A stretch of 26,213 nt of DNA from Herpomyces periplanetae (GCA_009733715.1 WMKJ01000143.1:1-26213); one strand, 5' to 3'; counted from the stretch's first letter, positions 1 to 10,679 are shown. Numbers and translations are program-made. The notes: generated from the sequence alone by a model not told the origin.

Positions 1-297
1 ATGGCGCCATGGTTGTCTTGTTCGCTTTGGGCAAGTAGGCTAAAAACAAGGAAGTAATGAAATGACGGTATATCCAGTATATTAAATGAGTGAAGCGGTG
101 CAAAACTTTCAAATGCACAGCTTAGTATGCTATACTTGCTCTAATACCAAATTGTCGACGTATAAGAGAATAGCATCCTCCCCCGTTGTCGCTAGCTGCA
201 TTATGCAACGTGAATGTTTGCATGCATGAATACACACTTGTCCATATACCCACAAACAGATATAGGGTTAAATTGTTTGGCAATTAGTATACTAAAT
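1..297. other. Unassigned left edge / 3' flank of dynactin gene
   Basis: No supported gene. On the + strand a short open tail running in from the edge reads GAMVVLFALGK and stops at about base 36. It could be the end of a gene that starts outside the window, but it is too short to identify. The rest is AT-rich and would include the 3' untranslated region of the minus-strand gene that ends at 298. Confidence 0.4.
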
Positions 298-1059
298 TTA
301 TCCTGTTGGGATTTTACTAGTTTGTGAGGGCAATTTCAACGATGTTGGCAACGGCGCAGTATCGACTTTGGGAGTAATGGTATCGGTAGTTAAAATAATT
401 GAAGTGTGTGAAGTATTAACATTAGGTAGTAATGTATGTAACTGACGCAATGCAGCGAGCAGCTGTGAATGTGCTGTTATGCGGGTTTTGATGAGGTTGG
501 TATTAGCGCACAACGTTCTATCAGGTAATAAAACGGGTAAACATGCTGGCTTATCGAAAACAACCGTGTTATCTGGGATGATAGTGTGAGCGGGAATGCG
601 CGTGTAAGGGAGAATTTTGCAGAAAGAGCCGATTTGGACGTGCGCTTCAATAACAACAAAATCCTCTACTTGGGTGTATTGGCCAATGTGCACACCCGCT
701 TGAATACGTGTGTCCGCGTTAACGGTAACGCAATTGTCAATTTCTGTAGTTAAAATATCACTCTGCTCCGTGTGAAAATGTGAAATATTATCAGAATCTA
801 ATTCGCTTGCCGAAGCGGATGATACTTTGCGGCCGATTTCGACGCGTTCTCCAATAATACAGCCTTGCCCAAAATAAATATGATGTTTTGTATCACAATA
901 GACACGAGTTTGGGCGTGAATTAAACTGTCGGCCTTCACGTTTAAGAACTTTTCGGATATAGCATCTACAACGTTGGGCGGATTGGCACTATTTGACGTG
1001 CCACGACGATGATAGATAGCCCATAAACTACCGAACGAACTGGCTTGAGTTGTTGCCAT
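298..1059 (-). CDS. DCTN6: Dynactin subunit 6 (p27)-like left-handed beta-helix protein
   Basis: Predicted 253-residue protein of the pointed-end complex of dynactin, the cytoplasmic activator of dynein. Seen: hexapeptide-type turns typical of a left-handed beta-helix, first around IYFGQGCIIGERVEIG (about residues 62-77), then a longer run through TRIQAGVHIGQYTQVEDF and VQIGSFCKILPYTRI to the IIPDNTVVF segment, which matches the p27 ending 'PENTVVY/F'. A helical, basic tail follows, as in fungal p27. The Ser/Asp-rich insert between the two beta-helix blocks is longer than in animals. The start is the first ATG of the frame, at 1059; the open frame runs upstream to about 1206 only through a TTG, so that part is probably leader. 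The gene is divergent from the J-protein gene at 1687. Alternative: another beta-helix protein (dynactin p25 or a gamma-carbonic-anhydrase-like protein), which I judge less likely because of the C-terminal pattern. Confidence 0.65.
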   Translation of the reverse strand: MATTQASSFGSLWAIYHRRGTSNSANPPNVVDAISEKFLNVKADSLIHAQTRVYCDTKHHIYFGQGCIIGERVEIGRKVSSASASELDSDNISHFHTEQSDILTTEIDNCVTVNADTRIQAGVHIGQYTQVEDFVVIEAHVQIGSFCKILPYTRIPAHTIIPDNTVVFDKPACLPVLLPDRTLCANTNLIKTRITAHSQLLAALRQLHTLLPNVNTSHTSIILTTDTITPKVDTAPLPTSLKLPSQTSKIPTG

Positions 1060-1686
1060 TAAACCCAGAAAAACATTGCAATTCCACAAAATAATCCCAA
1101 TATCAATCCAAAATTCTTCATTCAATAAATCACAACTTTTAAAACACGAAACAAATGTTTGCTTGGAATAATCAGATATTAAATATACACAAAAACCTCC
1201 TCCCAACGCGTCCCTTAAGTTTCAGTCACCAAATCACCGTCTTGGCACACGCTGGCACGTGATAATGTGAAATAATGACGTAATGGAGAGCGTGGGGCGC
1301 AACCTACCGGTCCGATAGAAGTTCCTGTTCCTGTGGAAGAGATATTGGGGGCCGCGAGAATTTGGAAGGCGCGACAGTGCTGGGTAAATTGTTGTGGGTA
1401 AAAAGCGGGAATTGGGGCTTGAGCGTGGTTAAGTCACTTAATCTGGAAGAAATGCCGCATTCGTATATGATGATTTCTACATTCTAGAGGGAATTTTGCA
1501 ATATTAATAAGTATTGAGAAAGATTAATTTTAACAGTTAAGTTAAACGTATACGTTGATATACAATCTAATAAAATTGCTGCTGAATGTTGATTTTTCCA
1601 AAAATTGGTTTATTGCCATAGATTCATGTATGTTATGAACTTGATAGGTGTTATAAGACGCAAAAGAAATTTATCCGTCGAAGCAA
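1060..1686. promoter_or_regulatory. Divergent promoter, dynactin p27-like / DNAJC9-like
   Basis: A 627-base region between two outward-facing genes. It holds an E-box CACGTG at 1256-1261, a bZIP (ATF/CREB-type) site TGACGTAA at 1276-1283 and an ACGCGT (MluI cell-cycle box-like) at about 1205-1210. The motifs are seen; their use is inferred. I found no tRNA or other gene here. Confidence 0.45.
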
Positions 1687-2784
1687 ATGAAGACTAAAAG
1701 ACAAAATCTTGTTGATAAGGAACATGATACCATGAAAATGGAGTTCACTAACAATAATGACATTCGCAGACCAAACACAGAACAACATGGTGAAAGTTCA
1801 CCCCTTCCAGAAGATGATACGCATTCCCATAACCAAACAGACTCACATGAGAAGTTGGACGTTGAATCCAAAGTAGCGACCGAAGACTTCTACCAGATTT
1901 TAGGAGTGGATCGAAATGCAAATCAAAATGAAATAAGCCGCGCATATCGGCATCTAGCCCTAAAAACACACCCGGATAAATTTTCACATGCTGACGTTAA
2001 AGATGAAGATCGCGAAAATGCTCATTATCAATTTCTCCGCTTGAATTTGGCATACAGCATTCTAAGCAATAAAGAAAAGCGTGCAGTTTACGATATAACA
2101 GGTTACACGGGAAATCAAGATATTTTGGATGTGAATGCAGCGGCCAACCCGTCCCTTTTTCGGTCAATAATCACTGAAGAGTTAAAAAACCTAGGTGTCA
2201 ACCCAATTGAAAAATTTCGCCGTGAGTATCAAGGCAGTGCTGAAGAAATTGACGATGTCCTAAGAATATATGAAGAACAAAAGGGTGATATGGATGCAAT
2301 TTATGAGCATGTCATATTAAGCTGTCCTTTGAATGATGACAAAAGGTTCAAACAAATAATTGATGAAGCGATAGAAGCTGGAAAAGTCACAGAATGGGAA
2401 GCATATACGCAGGAAAGTCATAAAAAGAAGAATAATCGACTAAAGCGGGCGCGTGCTGAAGAACAGGAAGCTGAAGAAATGGCAAGAGACTTAGGTGTAT
2501 ATGACCAGTTATTCAGTAATGAAAAGAGTGAATCCAATCAGGGCCGAAAAAACGTAAAGGGCAAAAACTCAAAAAGTAGAAAGAATTTAGATGATAACGA
2601 AGCTAATGACCCGCAGGAAGCTGATCCTGAGTTATCAGGGTTAGGAATGTTAATTCGCTCTAGACAATCCGAAAGATCAAACAGACAAGAATCATTCTTG
2701 GACCATTTGACCAAAAAATATGGTGCAATCGAGAATAATTCTCGAAACAAATCCAGTAAGAATCGACGAAAAGCCGCGAAGTGA
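1687..2784 (+). CDS. DNAJC9: DNAJC9-like J-domain protein (histone H3-H4 co-chaperone type)
   Basis: A 365-residue intronless J protein. A charged, low-complexity leader (residues 1-63) precedes a class III J domain (about 66-139) with the HPD motif at residues 95-97 that stimulates Hsp70 ATPase. The part after the J domain matches the DNAJC9 family: an EKFRREYQGSAEEIDDV segment, then KGDMDAIYEHV, an IDEAIEAGKV helix, a Lys/Arg/Glu-rich helix (NNRLKRARAEEQEAEEMARD) and a short C-terminal block LGMLIRSRQSERSNRQESFL. Human DNAJC9 is known to bind H3-H4 and recruit Hsp70; nuclear localisation here is inferred from the family and the basic tail. There is no Gly/Phe region or zinc finger, which rules out DnaJ types I and II. 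The ATG at 1687 is the first in frame. A long intergenic region, probably the permease promoter, follows. Confidence 0.88.
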   Translation: MKTKRQNLVDKEHDTMKMEFTNNNDIRRPNTEQHGESSPLPEDDTHSHNQTDSHEKLDVESKVATEDFYQILGVDRNANQNEISRAYRHLALKTHPDKFSHADVKDEDRENAHYQFLRLNLAYSILSNKEKRAVYDITGYTGNQDILDVNAAANPSLFRSIITEELKNLGVNPIEKFRREYQGSAEEIDDVLRIYEEQKGDMDAIYEHVILSCPLNDDKRFKQIIDEAIEAGKVTEWEAYTQESHKKKNNRLKRARAEEQEAEEMARDLGVYDQLFSNEKSESNQGRKNVKGKNSKSRKNLDDNEANDPQEADPELSGLGMLIRSRQSERSNRQESFLDHLTKKYGAIENNSRNKSSKNRRKAAK

Positions 2785-5049
2785 GCTTACGAACCAACTT
2801 ATGTGGAAACAATTTGGTTCATTAAGAGTAAAACAATTGCGTGGATAAAGTCTTCTAGCAAAATAATGAAGGTTAAAGGTTCGAGGAGATGTAAAGTAAA
2901 TCAAATTAGTTGGTGCGCGAGGGCTTAAGATAAATGAGTGTTTTACTTTCATTAAAAGGTTACTGATGTGACAAATTAGCAACGAAGCCTTAACTGTTAA
3001 AAGTTAAATTCAGTACTCAAAGATAGCCCAAAATTCGGCTATCTGGAAGGAGCAGACTACTTATTCAAACGCAAATCTCTAATCCATCAACCTTAAAGCC
3101 AGAGTGCACTTTGTATTACATTAGTTGAGTTAGTACTAAGATAATTCCACACAGGGAGGCATGTCGATGAATAGTCCGACGTTGACAGCATGAACCTAGC
3201 CTTATGATTAAAGTGGGAGAATAATTTGAACACCCAAATAATAAATGACGAGAAATATAGACTTGTGCTAAACTCAGTGTATCCTCTGGTAAATGTAAGC
3301 TGAACATGTAAATCTTAAAATATACCAGTAATTTACAATTAGTCGACGAAATTTAAAAGTTTTTCGGATATTCTAAATGAAGCATGGGGCTGGGGTATGA
3401 GATAAAGCATATAGTAGCATAGACAAGAATGAACTTGCGTTGAAAGGCGTAAGGAAACAAGATGAATCTCTGAACAGTATCATTGGGGACGGTTAACTTG
3501 AAAAAAAATTTCGAAGTCAATAGCGAAAAGGTTTACAATTAACGAAATGTAAAGGATTCAACTAATATAACCAGGCAATGCTCAAATCTTCGAACTACTC
3601 TGGCAAGAATTGCTAACTATTTATACTAGCCCAGACATGATAGAATTCCGAGTTTTGGCTTAATGAGTAGATCAAACTAGAAACAACTTAAGATAGATCA
3701 TTCCGAATTAGGAAAAAATTGTCGAATAAGCCTATCACCAAAAATTAGATTCTCATCGTTATATCGATAAAATAATCGCACCTTCCCAAGTCAAACCTAT
3801 TCACCACTAAAACTTCCTGATATGGCAATTTCAATATATTTAGTTATAAAAGTCTTGAAAATAGTTATTAATATGTATTCAAAAGTGGAAAATTTATTGG
3901 TTACTTCACAAAATTGAGAAATCTTCACGCATATACCGTTATCTCACAAATTACTTTTCCTTAAATTACTCTATCGGGAAACTATTGGCCATGTTCAACT
4001 TATCTTGAGCCGGTGGCTGGTGAACACGTGTATAGTATTACTAAGGCTTTTGGTTCCTGTATAAAGAGTGAGTCGTTCGCTGATCTCGGATATTTCAGTT
4101 ATTAAGTTTCTTTTGGGTGATGCAGTTTCTTCAAGTTAGATTGTTGGGTTGACCTTCTTGCTTAGCAATCAATTTGTTCGCTTTAACGTAAAGGAGTGAT
4201 TTTTATATTAAATCTGTGCGATAAGTTTTTTGGTTCGCGCACTTTTAGTTCTTATCATTATCTGATTTTTTCACGCTTTATTCTTCTTATCTCTCTAAGA
4301 CAAAGGCTATTTTCTCGAGTCTAAGCTATTGCTTAATCCTGCGTTAAGTTAATGATAACGTTAATACATTCATTCTTACGCTCAGAAGGTTCTAATCAGC
4401 CTTGTGAATATTTAACCGATAGCCGCACCAATTGTTCCATTTGAATACTTAACGCTAGTTGTACAAAATTTAACGGCATCCTACACAGGATTTATCACTT
4501 TTGGTTGTCCCAACATTGAGCGTTCATAGTGAAACATTGTCCTTATCACCCTAACCTTTTTTTCTTACTCCCCGGTATGATATCTTTGCTTAGTTGACGT
4601 CACTACCCAGTTTGACCGAGGCTGTTATTCGTTACTTCATTACGGTGTCAAAATTAAGTATATGAGTTGTTAATTTACCAACTTTTCACACTTTGTGAAG
4701 TATTACGAAAAATTATCATTTCATTTATACGCTCTACTTTTTCTACTTTGTCCTTTACTCAGATCAACTCTAGCGAACTGATTTTTTATGTGGTTGGCTA
4801 TTTAATGCTTCCTACCTCGTAACAAGTCAGGTCTTAACTATTTTATGTGTTTAAGATTAACAGACTCACCCTGGAATTTTTTACTATTTTTGTAGACTTG
4901 ATATGATACTTTATAAGTTTTTGTAAAACCGATCAGAATATTGCGAATTTATTATATGGGTATAGGATTGAGGGAAGAATTATTGAAAAGTTTGAATTTT
5001 CTTCGTTACTAGTCAGAACCGTGTGGTGTACGCAACTGTTACGTCGGTG
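2785..5049. promoter_or_regulatory. Long AT-rich intergenic region / amino acid permease upstream region
   Basis: 2.26 kb with no convincing gene on either strand. The 5' half is plain AT-rich sequence with one 8-bp hairpin (3021-3044). The 3' half looks regulatory: five GATAAG/CTTATC sites between 3999 and 4547, a palindromic CRE TGACGTCA at 4595-4602, and a TATAAA at 4060-4065 after a CACGTG. Several short upstream ORFs lie before the permease ATG, the last at 4956-5012, ending 37 bases before the main start. The true transcription start is unknown: the TATAAA would give a leader of nearly 1 kb, which conflicts with GATA sites lying downstream of it. Confidence 0.5.
3999..4547. promoter_or_regulatory. 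Cluster of GATA-factor sites upstream of permease
   Basis: Exact GATAAG or its complement CTTATC at 3999-4004, 4220-4225, 4251-4256, 4286-4291 and 4542-4547. In fungi such clusters bind nitrogen-regulatory GATA factors (Gln3/AreA/NIT2 type). Their position 500-1050 bases upstream of an amino acid permease fits nitrogen-source control. The sites are seen; the control is inferred. Confidence 0.5.
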
Positions 5050-6753
5050 ATGGACAATTCTGTAGAGCGGGGCGATTTTGACAATGAAAAGTCTCTAGGC
5101 AAAAAGGTATTGGCTTACGATTCATCGGAAACTTCACTTGCTTCCGATTCAAACTTTTGGACCAGGAATGGCCTGAACATAGAATCCTTCAAACGCAGAG
5201 ATGTCAATGTCGAAAATCCTTTTACTCATCGTATGAAGGCTCGTCACCTTCATATGATCGCCATCGGCGGCTCAATAGGAGCTGGGCTATTCGTTGGCTC
5301 TGGGCAGGCTTTGTCTCAGGGTGGACCTGGAGCATTATTACTCGATTTCATAATCATCGGTATGATGATGTTTAACGTTGTTCACGCCTTGGGAGAGCTA
5401 GCCATATTATATCCTGTATCAGGTAGCTTTTACAACTATTCAGCTCGTTTCATTGACCCATCATGGGGTTTTGCTATGGGATGGAATTACATTATGCAAT
5501 GGGTTGTCGTACTTCCGCTAGAGTTAACCATAGCAGGCATAACGATCAATTACTGGGGATTTAACATTAGCGTTGGAGTGTGGATCACAGTTTTATTCTT
5601 TGTGATTGTTGTTATCTACATATTCGGAACACTGGGCTACGCTGAAGAGGAATTTTGGTCAAGTTGCTTCAAATTAGGAGCTATTATCGTCTTCATGATC
5701 CTGTCCGTCGTGCTGGTCTGTGGTGGAGGCCCAAAGAGTGGCCAGTACACAGAATATTGGGGAGCACGATACTGTCATTCCCCAGGTGCCTTTGCAAACG
5801 GGTTCAAAGGCGTTTGTTCCGTATTCGTTACTGCAGCGTTTGCGTTTAGTGGCACAGAATTGGTAGGATTGGCGGCAGCTGAAACCAGAAATCCCAGCAA
5901 AACGTTACCTAGTGCTATTAAGCAAGTTTTCTGGAGAATTACACTGTTTTACCTTTTAAGCATGCTCTTTATTGGTTTACTCATACGTTACGATGATAAA
6001 AATCTTATCGGAGCAGATCCTCTGATTGATGTGAACGCATCTCCTTTCGTACTCGTTGGAAAGTACGCCGGCCTTAAAGGATTCGATAGCTTTATGAACA
6101 TTGTTATTTTAGTTTCAGTTATATCTATTGCGCTTTCAGGAGTTTACGGAGGTTCCAGGACGCTAACTGCGTTGGCTGATGAAGGCTACGCATGGAAAAT
6201 CTTTTCCTACGTTGATAAATCAGGGCGCCCGCTGATTAGTGTTCTTTTTATGATTGCGTTCGGGCCATTAGCATACTTGAGTTTGGCAACTAGTGGGCCA
6301 ACTATATTTGAGTGGCTCCAGGCATTATCAGGATTAGCAGCGTTGTTCACATGGGCGAGCGTGTGTATTGCGCATATCCGATTTCGAAAGGTATGGCTAC
6401 TTCGAGGGCATACATTAGACGAAATACCATTCAAGGCAGCGTGTGGTACATTTGGTTCATGGCTGGGACTTATAATGATATGCGTTGTACTAATTAGCCA
6501 ATTTTACGTTGCATTATTTCCTATTAACGAAAAACCATCGGCTGAAAACTTTTTTAAAATATTCCTTACTATTCCAGTGGTGGGAGCATTTTGGGCAATT
6601 GGGTATCTATGGAAACGAGATGGTTGGCTGCGCTTGGAAGATGTTGATATAGATACAGGACGAAGATATTTCGACGTCGAAGAAATACGAAAGAGTAGGG
6701 CAGATATAGCGGCCTTACCGTTATGGAAACGATTAGTCAAAATGATCTGGTAA
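5050..6753 (+). CDS. Amino acid permease, YAT/GAP1-like family
   Basis: A 567-residue plasma-membrane proton/amino acid symporter of the fungal YAT family (APC superfamily), without introns. Seen: a hydrophilic N-terminus (1-65) with the family junction 'RMKARHLHMIAIGGSIGAGLFVGSG' split across the end of the tail and TM1; TM1's unwound substrate-binding Gly motif reads GSIGAGLF, where most relatives have GSIGTGLF. The 'HALGELAILYPVSGSFYNYSARF' region (TM3), AMGWNYIMQW, the 'FAFSGTELVGLAAAETRNP' signature (TM6) and about 12 hydrophobic segments are all present. The C-terminal tail is short and charged and ends in WKRLVKMIW. The first ATG in frame is 5050; the open frame extends upstream only via GTG codons. 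Which amino acids it carries cannot be told from the sequence. GATA sites upstream suggest nitrogen regulation. It converges on KGD1, with only 220 bases between. Confidence 0.93.
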   Translation: MDNSVERGDFDNEKSLGKKVLAYDSSETSLASDSNFWTRNGLNIESFKRRDVNVENPFTHRMKARHLHMIAIGGSIGAGLFVGSGQALSQGGPGALLLDFIIIGMMMFNVVHALGELAILYPVSGSFYNYSARFIDPSWGFAMGWNYIMQWVVVLPLELTIAGITINYWGFNISVGVWITVLFFVIVVIYIFGTLGYAEEEFWSSCFKLGAIIVFMILSVVLVCGGGPKSGQYTEYWGARYCHSPGAFANGFKGVCSVFVTAAFAFSGTELVGLAAAETRNPSKTLPSAIKQVFWRITLFYLLSMLFIGLLIRYDDKNLIGADPLIDVNASPFVLVGKYAGLKGFDSFMNIVILVSVISIALSGVYGGSRTLTALADEGYAWKIFSYVDKSGRPLISVLFMIAFGPLAYLSLATSGPTIFEWLQALSGLAALFTWASVCIAHIRFRKVWLLRGHTLDEIPFKAACGTFGSWLGLIMICVVLISQFYVALFPINEKPSAENFFKIFLTIPVVGAFWAIGYLWKRDGWLRLEDVDIDTGRRYFDVEEIRKSRADIAALPLWKRLVKMIW

Positions 6754-6973
6754 CTAATGAAGTTTTTGATAAAGAGGCAGATTGGCTGCTGAATTAATTA
6801 ATGACGAATTGGAACAAAAAAAGAAGACTACTCCAGAACACACGGTGGTGTTAGAGTTCAGTCAATACATCAGAGATATATGAATGCGCGCGCACATGAA
6901 TTGGCTTAGTTTGACTTGTATATTAATTACCTTAGACAGACCAATGACAGTATAAGTGAAAATCGTGCTCTGG
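6754..6973. other. Convergent 3' region with short alternating pur/pyr tract
   Basis: The 220 bases between two converging genes hold both 3' untranslated regions. An alternating purine-pyrimidine run, TGCGCGCGCACATG, lies at about 6884-6897. I see no gene. Confidence 0.5.
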
Positions 6974-9900
6974 TCAACGGGAGGGTAAGACACTTTGATT
7001 CTCATTGGAAAAGGCCTGGTGAAGTAAATCGGCCTCTTCACGCTTGTGCATAGCTTTAAGGCCTGTAGCAACGCTCGCACTGGGAGGGCGGCCGGCGTAA
7101 ACTGCAGAGGTAATCTTGAGTAATTGCGGAAACTCCAGTGCATGATTTTCCGATTCATGATTTCGACGCATATGGTCCAAGATAGTTCTAATTCTAGGTT
7201 CGATAAATGACCACGGACCAGCATTCAAGGGTTCTTCCTGGCACCACACAATAGTCTCCAAGTTGGGAGATGCAGCATATTTTTTAAAAAGTTCAAGAAG
7301 CCGCTGCCAGGGAAATGGATGAAGTTGTTCAATTCGTATAATGGCCGAATGATAAGATTGTTGCACAAGTGGGTCATCAGAAGTTTCGGGGGATGGTATA
7401 TTCGCGAGTGTGGTCTCACGAAACTTGACAAGTGCGGTATACACTTGACCTGTGCATAAGATTAGTCGGTGAGTTTCAGCCGGAGGCGCAATTTTAACTG
7501 AAGCCTCGGCGGGACTAGGAGAAGGAAGTGAAGTGGAAGTATCGAGAGGTTCGTGAAGCAATTCTGGGATGAGCCATTCAAAGTGAGATGAGGGAAGAAA
7601 TTGCCGAATGGAAGAGCGAGCTAGAGGATGCCGTAAGAGTGATTTCGAGAAAAAGAGTATAAGTGGTTTGCGAAACTGGCGATGCATCTGGCGACGGAGT
7701 AAATGAAAAACGTTTGAAGGTTGAGTACAATAGGCAATCTGCATGTTACAATCTTGGTGTTGACGAAGAAGTTTATCAGGATCAGGAAAAATTCGGGGAT
7801 CTTCATTACACAACTGAAGAAAGCGTTCGATTCGCCCAGACGAATGCTCAGGACCTTGGCCGTCGTAACCGTGAGGAAGACTAACCACCAAACCTGTACG
7901 CTGCAACCATTTAGTTTCACCGGACGCGATGAACTGATCTATTATGCACTGCGCATTATTGGCAAAATCACCGAACTGGGCTTCCCAAATGACCAAAGTA
8001 TGCGGGGATGAAAGAGAGTAACCGTATTCAAAGCCTAGAACACCAAATTCACTCAGTGACGAATTTGATATGACAAATGATCCTTGATCGGGCGATAAAT
8101 GCTGTAATGGGGTATACGTATTCTCGTTTTCTTGGTCGTGTAATACAGCATGTCTTTGAGAAAACGTTCCACGCTCGACATCTTGGCCAGAGACTCGGAT
8201 GTGATATTTTTCAAGGCAGAGACTACCAAAAGCAAGGGCTTCACCCGTAGCCATGTCTATATCTTTACCTGTTTCGACAGTTTTATTTCGACCTTGAAGT
8301 ATACGACTGAGATTTTTATGAACGGTAAAACCGGGAGGGACAGTGCTGATGGTTTTAGCAATATGTTTGAGCGTTTCGTTATCCACACCTGTGGGTAAAT
8401 GAGGTAATACTTGCGTGGCGACTTCTTTTGGAGATTTAAAACCGTGCCATGCGGATGATAACCACTCTTTTGATGTCGCCTTATAATCTTTACTCTTCTT
8501 GAAACTTTCTTCTAACGTATTCCACACCCATTTCTTGTGCTCATCAATGTCTTGCTTTGTAAAGGTTTTTTCAAGTATTAACTTTTCCACATACTTATCC
8601 AAGGTTGGTCGTTGTTGGGCAATTCGTTTATACATTAAGGGTTGCGTAAAAAAAGGTTGATCAGTTTCATTGTGTCCTTGTTTGCGGTAACACACCATAT
8701 CGATAACGCACTCTTTATGAAACCGAGCTCGCCAATCAGCAGCCAATTGACACACAAAGTTAACGGCTTCAGGATCATCTCCGTTAACATGAAAGACTGG
8801 TGCGTCGAGAGATTTTGCTATATCTGAACAATATGGCGTTGAACGTGCGAACCTAGGGTCTGTTGTAAATCCAATTTGGTTATTCACAATTAAATGAATT
8901 GTCCCGCCTGAATGATATGAGGGAAGCGTGTGAAAGCCCATGGTTTCGTAAACGATTCCTTGTCCTGCAAATGCAGCATCTCCGTGAAGTAATACTGCCA
9001 TTGCTGTCCGCGCTTCCTTTTCATCACGATTGTAGTGTAAGATTGCTCGGGTTTTCCCTAGAACAACAGGATCTTCGGCTTCTAAATGGGACGGATTAGC
9101 AACGAGTGATAAATGTACTCGCTTTCCGGATGGTGTCGGACGGTCAAAATTCATCCCCAAGTGATACTTGACGTCACCGGAACCTTCGTCTGAAGGATCA
9201 GCTGTACCATCGAATTCACTGAATATGGATTCATTCGGCTTGCGAACAACATTACTTAGTACATTTAAACGTCCACGATGAGGCATTCCGATAACTATAC
9301 TTTGCACGCCGTGGTCTACTGAACGATCAATCATTGCTTTCATGCCTGGAATCAAGGCTTCACCACCTTCGAGTCCAAAACGTTTGTCATTTGGGTGTTT
9401 GGTGGCTAAAAATTGTTCAAAGCTAGTTCCCCAGATTAAACGATCTAGTATTCTTCGCTTTTCATCGGTTGAATAGGCATATGGTACGGGTACTTCAATA
9501 CGATCGCGTAACCAATCACACTGTTCTCGATCAGATATATGAACGTACTCAATTCCGTAAGACCCGCAGTAGAGTTTTTCACAAGCATTGATAATATCAC
9601 CTAGAGTCATTTTCTCACGTCCTGCAGTTTTGAAACGAGGAAGGATACCAGGACCTAGTATGAATTCCTGGTTTAAATCGCTTTGAGTAAACTGATAGTT
9701 TCGATAATCGAGTTCAGGAGGGGCAAAGTGGCCACATTGTTTTGATATTTCCATGATACCCAAGGGATCAATTTTAGCTTTATGGTGACCGCGTACTTGA
9801 TAGGCGCGTACCAGCAATTGAACTTTTAAATAGTTCATGATGTGAGAACTACCGGCTGAGCTGACACCCATATCTGGGGCGATCAAGACGGGCCGAGAAT

Positions 9901-10312
9901 CTGATAGAGGAGTAACAGCACCGGATGGTGAAAGAGGAAGTTGAAAAGCTTGGGATATGGGCATTGAACCAGATTCCATATTTTTGAAATAGGCTTGCCA
10001 TGATGAGTGAACAGAGGAGGGATCTTTCTTCCATTGTAAATACATTTCATCGATGTATGATGCAGAGTTACCCTGTAAGAAAGAATCATTAACTGACATA
10101 GCATACATATCTTCACGATTTGTAGGTTCAGTGTAAGCGGGAGTAGCCATGAGGTTAGGCTTATTGTAGCCTAGTAAGTGGCAGATTGAGGTAGATAAAT
10201 GTTTAACATGGTAATATCCTGGACTTAAACAATAACTTGATGAAATAACCCCAAGGTGAAAGGAGGGGTGGAACGTCGAGCGAAGAGCTCGGGTAGTGAA
10301 AGAATATAACAT
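6974..10312 (-). CDS. KGD1: 2-oxoglutarate dehydrogenase E1 component, mitochondrial
   Basis: A 1112-residue thiamine-diphosphate E1 enzyme that decarboxylates 2-oxoglutarate and passes the succinyl group to the lipoyl E2 (Kgd2) in the TCA cycle; mitochondrial matrix. Seen: a basic, Ser/Thr-rich presequence (about 1-60); the E1 N-terminal segment (77-112, [20 protein letters not shown]); active-site GMPHRGRLN (342-350); the ThDP/Mg2+ motif beginning [10 protein letters not shown] (443-452) and closing with NNQIGFTT (477-484); QGHNETD (545-551); the transketolase-type segment [17 protein letters not shown] (711-727), the fungal form of the motif; and the C-terminal [15 protein letters not shown]. 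All catalytic blocks are intact and there is no intron. At 1112 residues it is longer than the yeast enzyme (about 1014), because of the presequence and a Ser/Pro-rich insert at about 922-945. The start ATG is at 10312. It shares a divergent promoter with IES4. Confidence 0.97.
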   Translation of the reverse strand: MLYSFTTRALRSTFHPSFHLGVISSSYCLSPGYYHVKHLSTSICHLLGYNKPNLMATPAYTEPTNREDMYAMSVNDSFLQGNSASYIDEMYLQWKKDPSSVHSSWQAYFKNMESGSMPISQAFQLPLSPSGAVTPLSDSRPVLIAPDMGVSSAGSSHIMNYLKVQLLVRAYQVRGHHKAKIDPLGIMEISKQCGHFAPPELDYRNYQFTQSDLNQEFILGPGILPRFKTAGREKMTLGDIINACEKLYCGSYGIEYVHISDREQCDWLRDRIEVPVPYAYSTDEKRRILDRLIWGTSFEQFLATKHPNDKRFGLEGGEALIPGMKAMIDRSVDHGVQSIVIGMPHRGRLNVLSNVVRKPNESIFSEFDGTADPSDEGSGDVKYHLGMNFDRPTPSGKRVHLSLVANPSHLEAEDPVVLGKTRAILHYNRDEKEARTAMAVLLHGDAAFAGQGIVYETMGFHTLPSYHSGGTIHLIVNNQIGFTTDPRFARSTPYCSDIAKSLDAPVFHVNGDDPEAVNFVCQLAADWRARFHKECVIDMVCYRKQGHNETDQPFFTQPLMYKRIAQQRPTLDKYVEKLILEKTFTKQDIDEHKKWVWNTLEESFKKSKDYKATSKEWLSSAWHGFKSPKEVATQVLPHLPTGVDNETLKHIAKTISTVPPGFTVHKNLSRILQGRNKTVETGKDIDMATGEALAFGSLCLEKYHIRVSGQDVERGTFSQRHAVLHDQENENTYTPLQHLSPDQGSFVISNSSLSEFGVLGFEYGYSLSSPHTLVIWEAQFGDFANNAQCIIDQFIASGETKWLQRTGLVVSLPHGYDGQGPEHSSGRIERFLQLCNEDPRIFPDPDKLLRQHQDCNMQIAYCTQPSNVFHLLRRQMHRQFRKPLILFFSKSLLRHPLARSSIRQFLPSSHFEWLIPELLHEPLDTSTSLPSPSPAEASVKIAPPAETHRLILCTGQVYTALVKFRETTLANIPSPETSDDPLVQQSYHSAIIRIEQLHPFPWQRLLELFKKYAASPNLETIVWCQEEPLNAGPWSFIEPRIRTILDHMRRNHESENHALEFPQLLKITSAVYAGRPPSASVATGLKAMHKREEADLLHQAFSNENQSVLPSR

Positions 10313-10624
10313 TTTGAATAAGGAGGATGAGAGCCGAAAGTATGAATATTAAATTAACAAAATTTGAACAAAATGAATCCTGAGGAAAATTTCACGTATA
10401 GGACAGACGTTATACGCGTATGAACGTGCGCACGTACGCACGTACGTACACTGCGCCAGTGATAACGGCTAGTTGGATATATTAAGAAATGGGTAAAGTT
10501 AAGACGAACTATTAACACCCAGGGCACATATTTAAATGGAAAAAAACCGCGTTCTAAAACAACTTTAAGCTGTCGAGCTACGCTAAATTTGATCAAACAA
10601 GCGCGAGTCGCGCTTTTTGACCAA

Positions 10625-10637
10625 GGTAGGTCACGTG
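10625..10637 (+). promoter_or_regulatory. E-box element GGTAGGTCACGTG, copy 1
   Basis: A 13-base element containing GTCACGTG, the type of site bound by fungal bHLH factors such as Cbf1. It lies 230 bases before the IES4 ATG and about 310 bases before the KGD1 ATG. An identical 13-mer occurs at 15161-15173. Function is inferred. Confidence 0.45.
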
Positions 10638-10679
10638 TGGAGTGAATGGTCGGAAAATAAGATGATCCGGCAAGGGAGT

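Noticed and set aside
2870-2895. GGTTCGAG, which resembles a tRNA B box
   Set aside because: No matching A box or cloverleaf could be drawn around it.
3116-3307. 63-codon minus-strand frame in the permease upstream region
   Set aside because: Short, isolated, no splice partners and no recognisable motif.
6862-8400. Open frames on both strands inside KGD1 (about 60-120 codons)
   Set aside because: They are other-frame shadows of a long, fully conserved enzyme gene and match no family.
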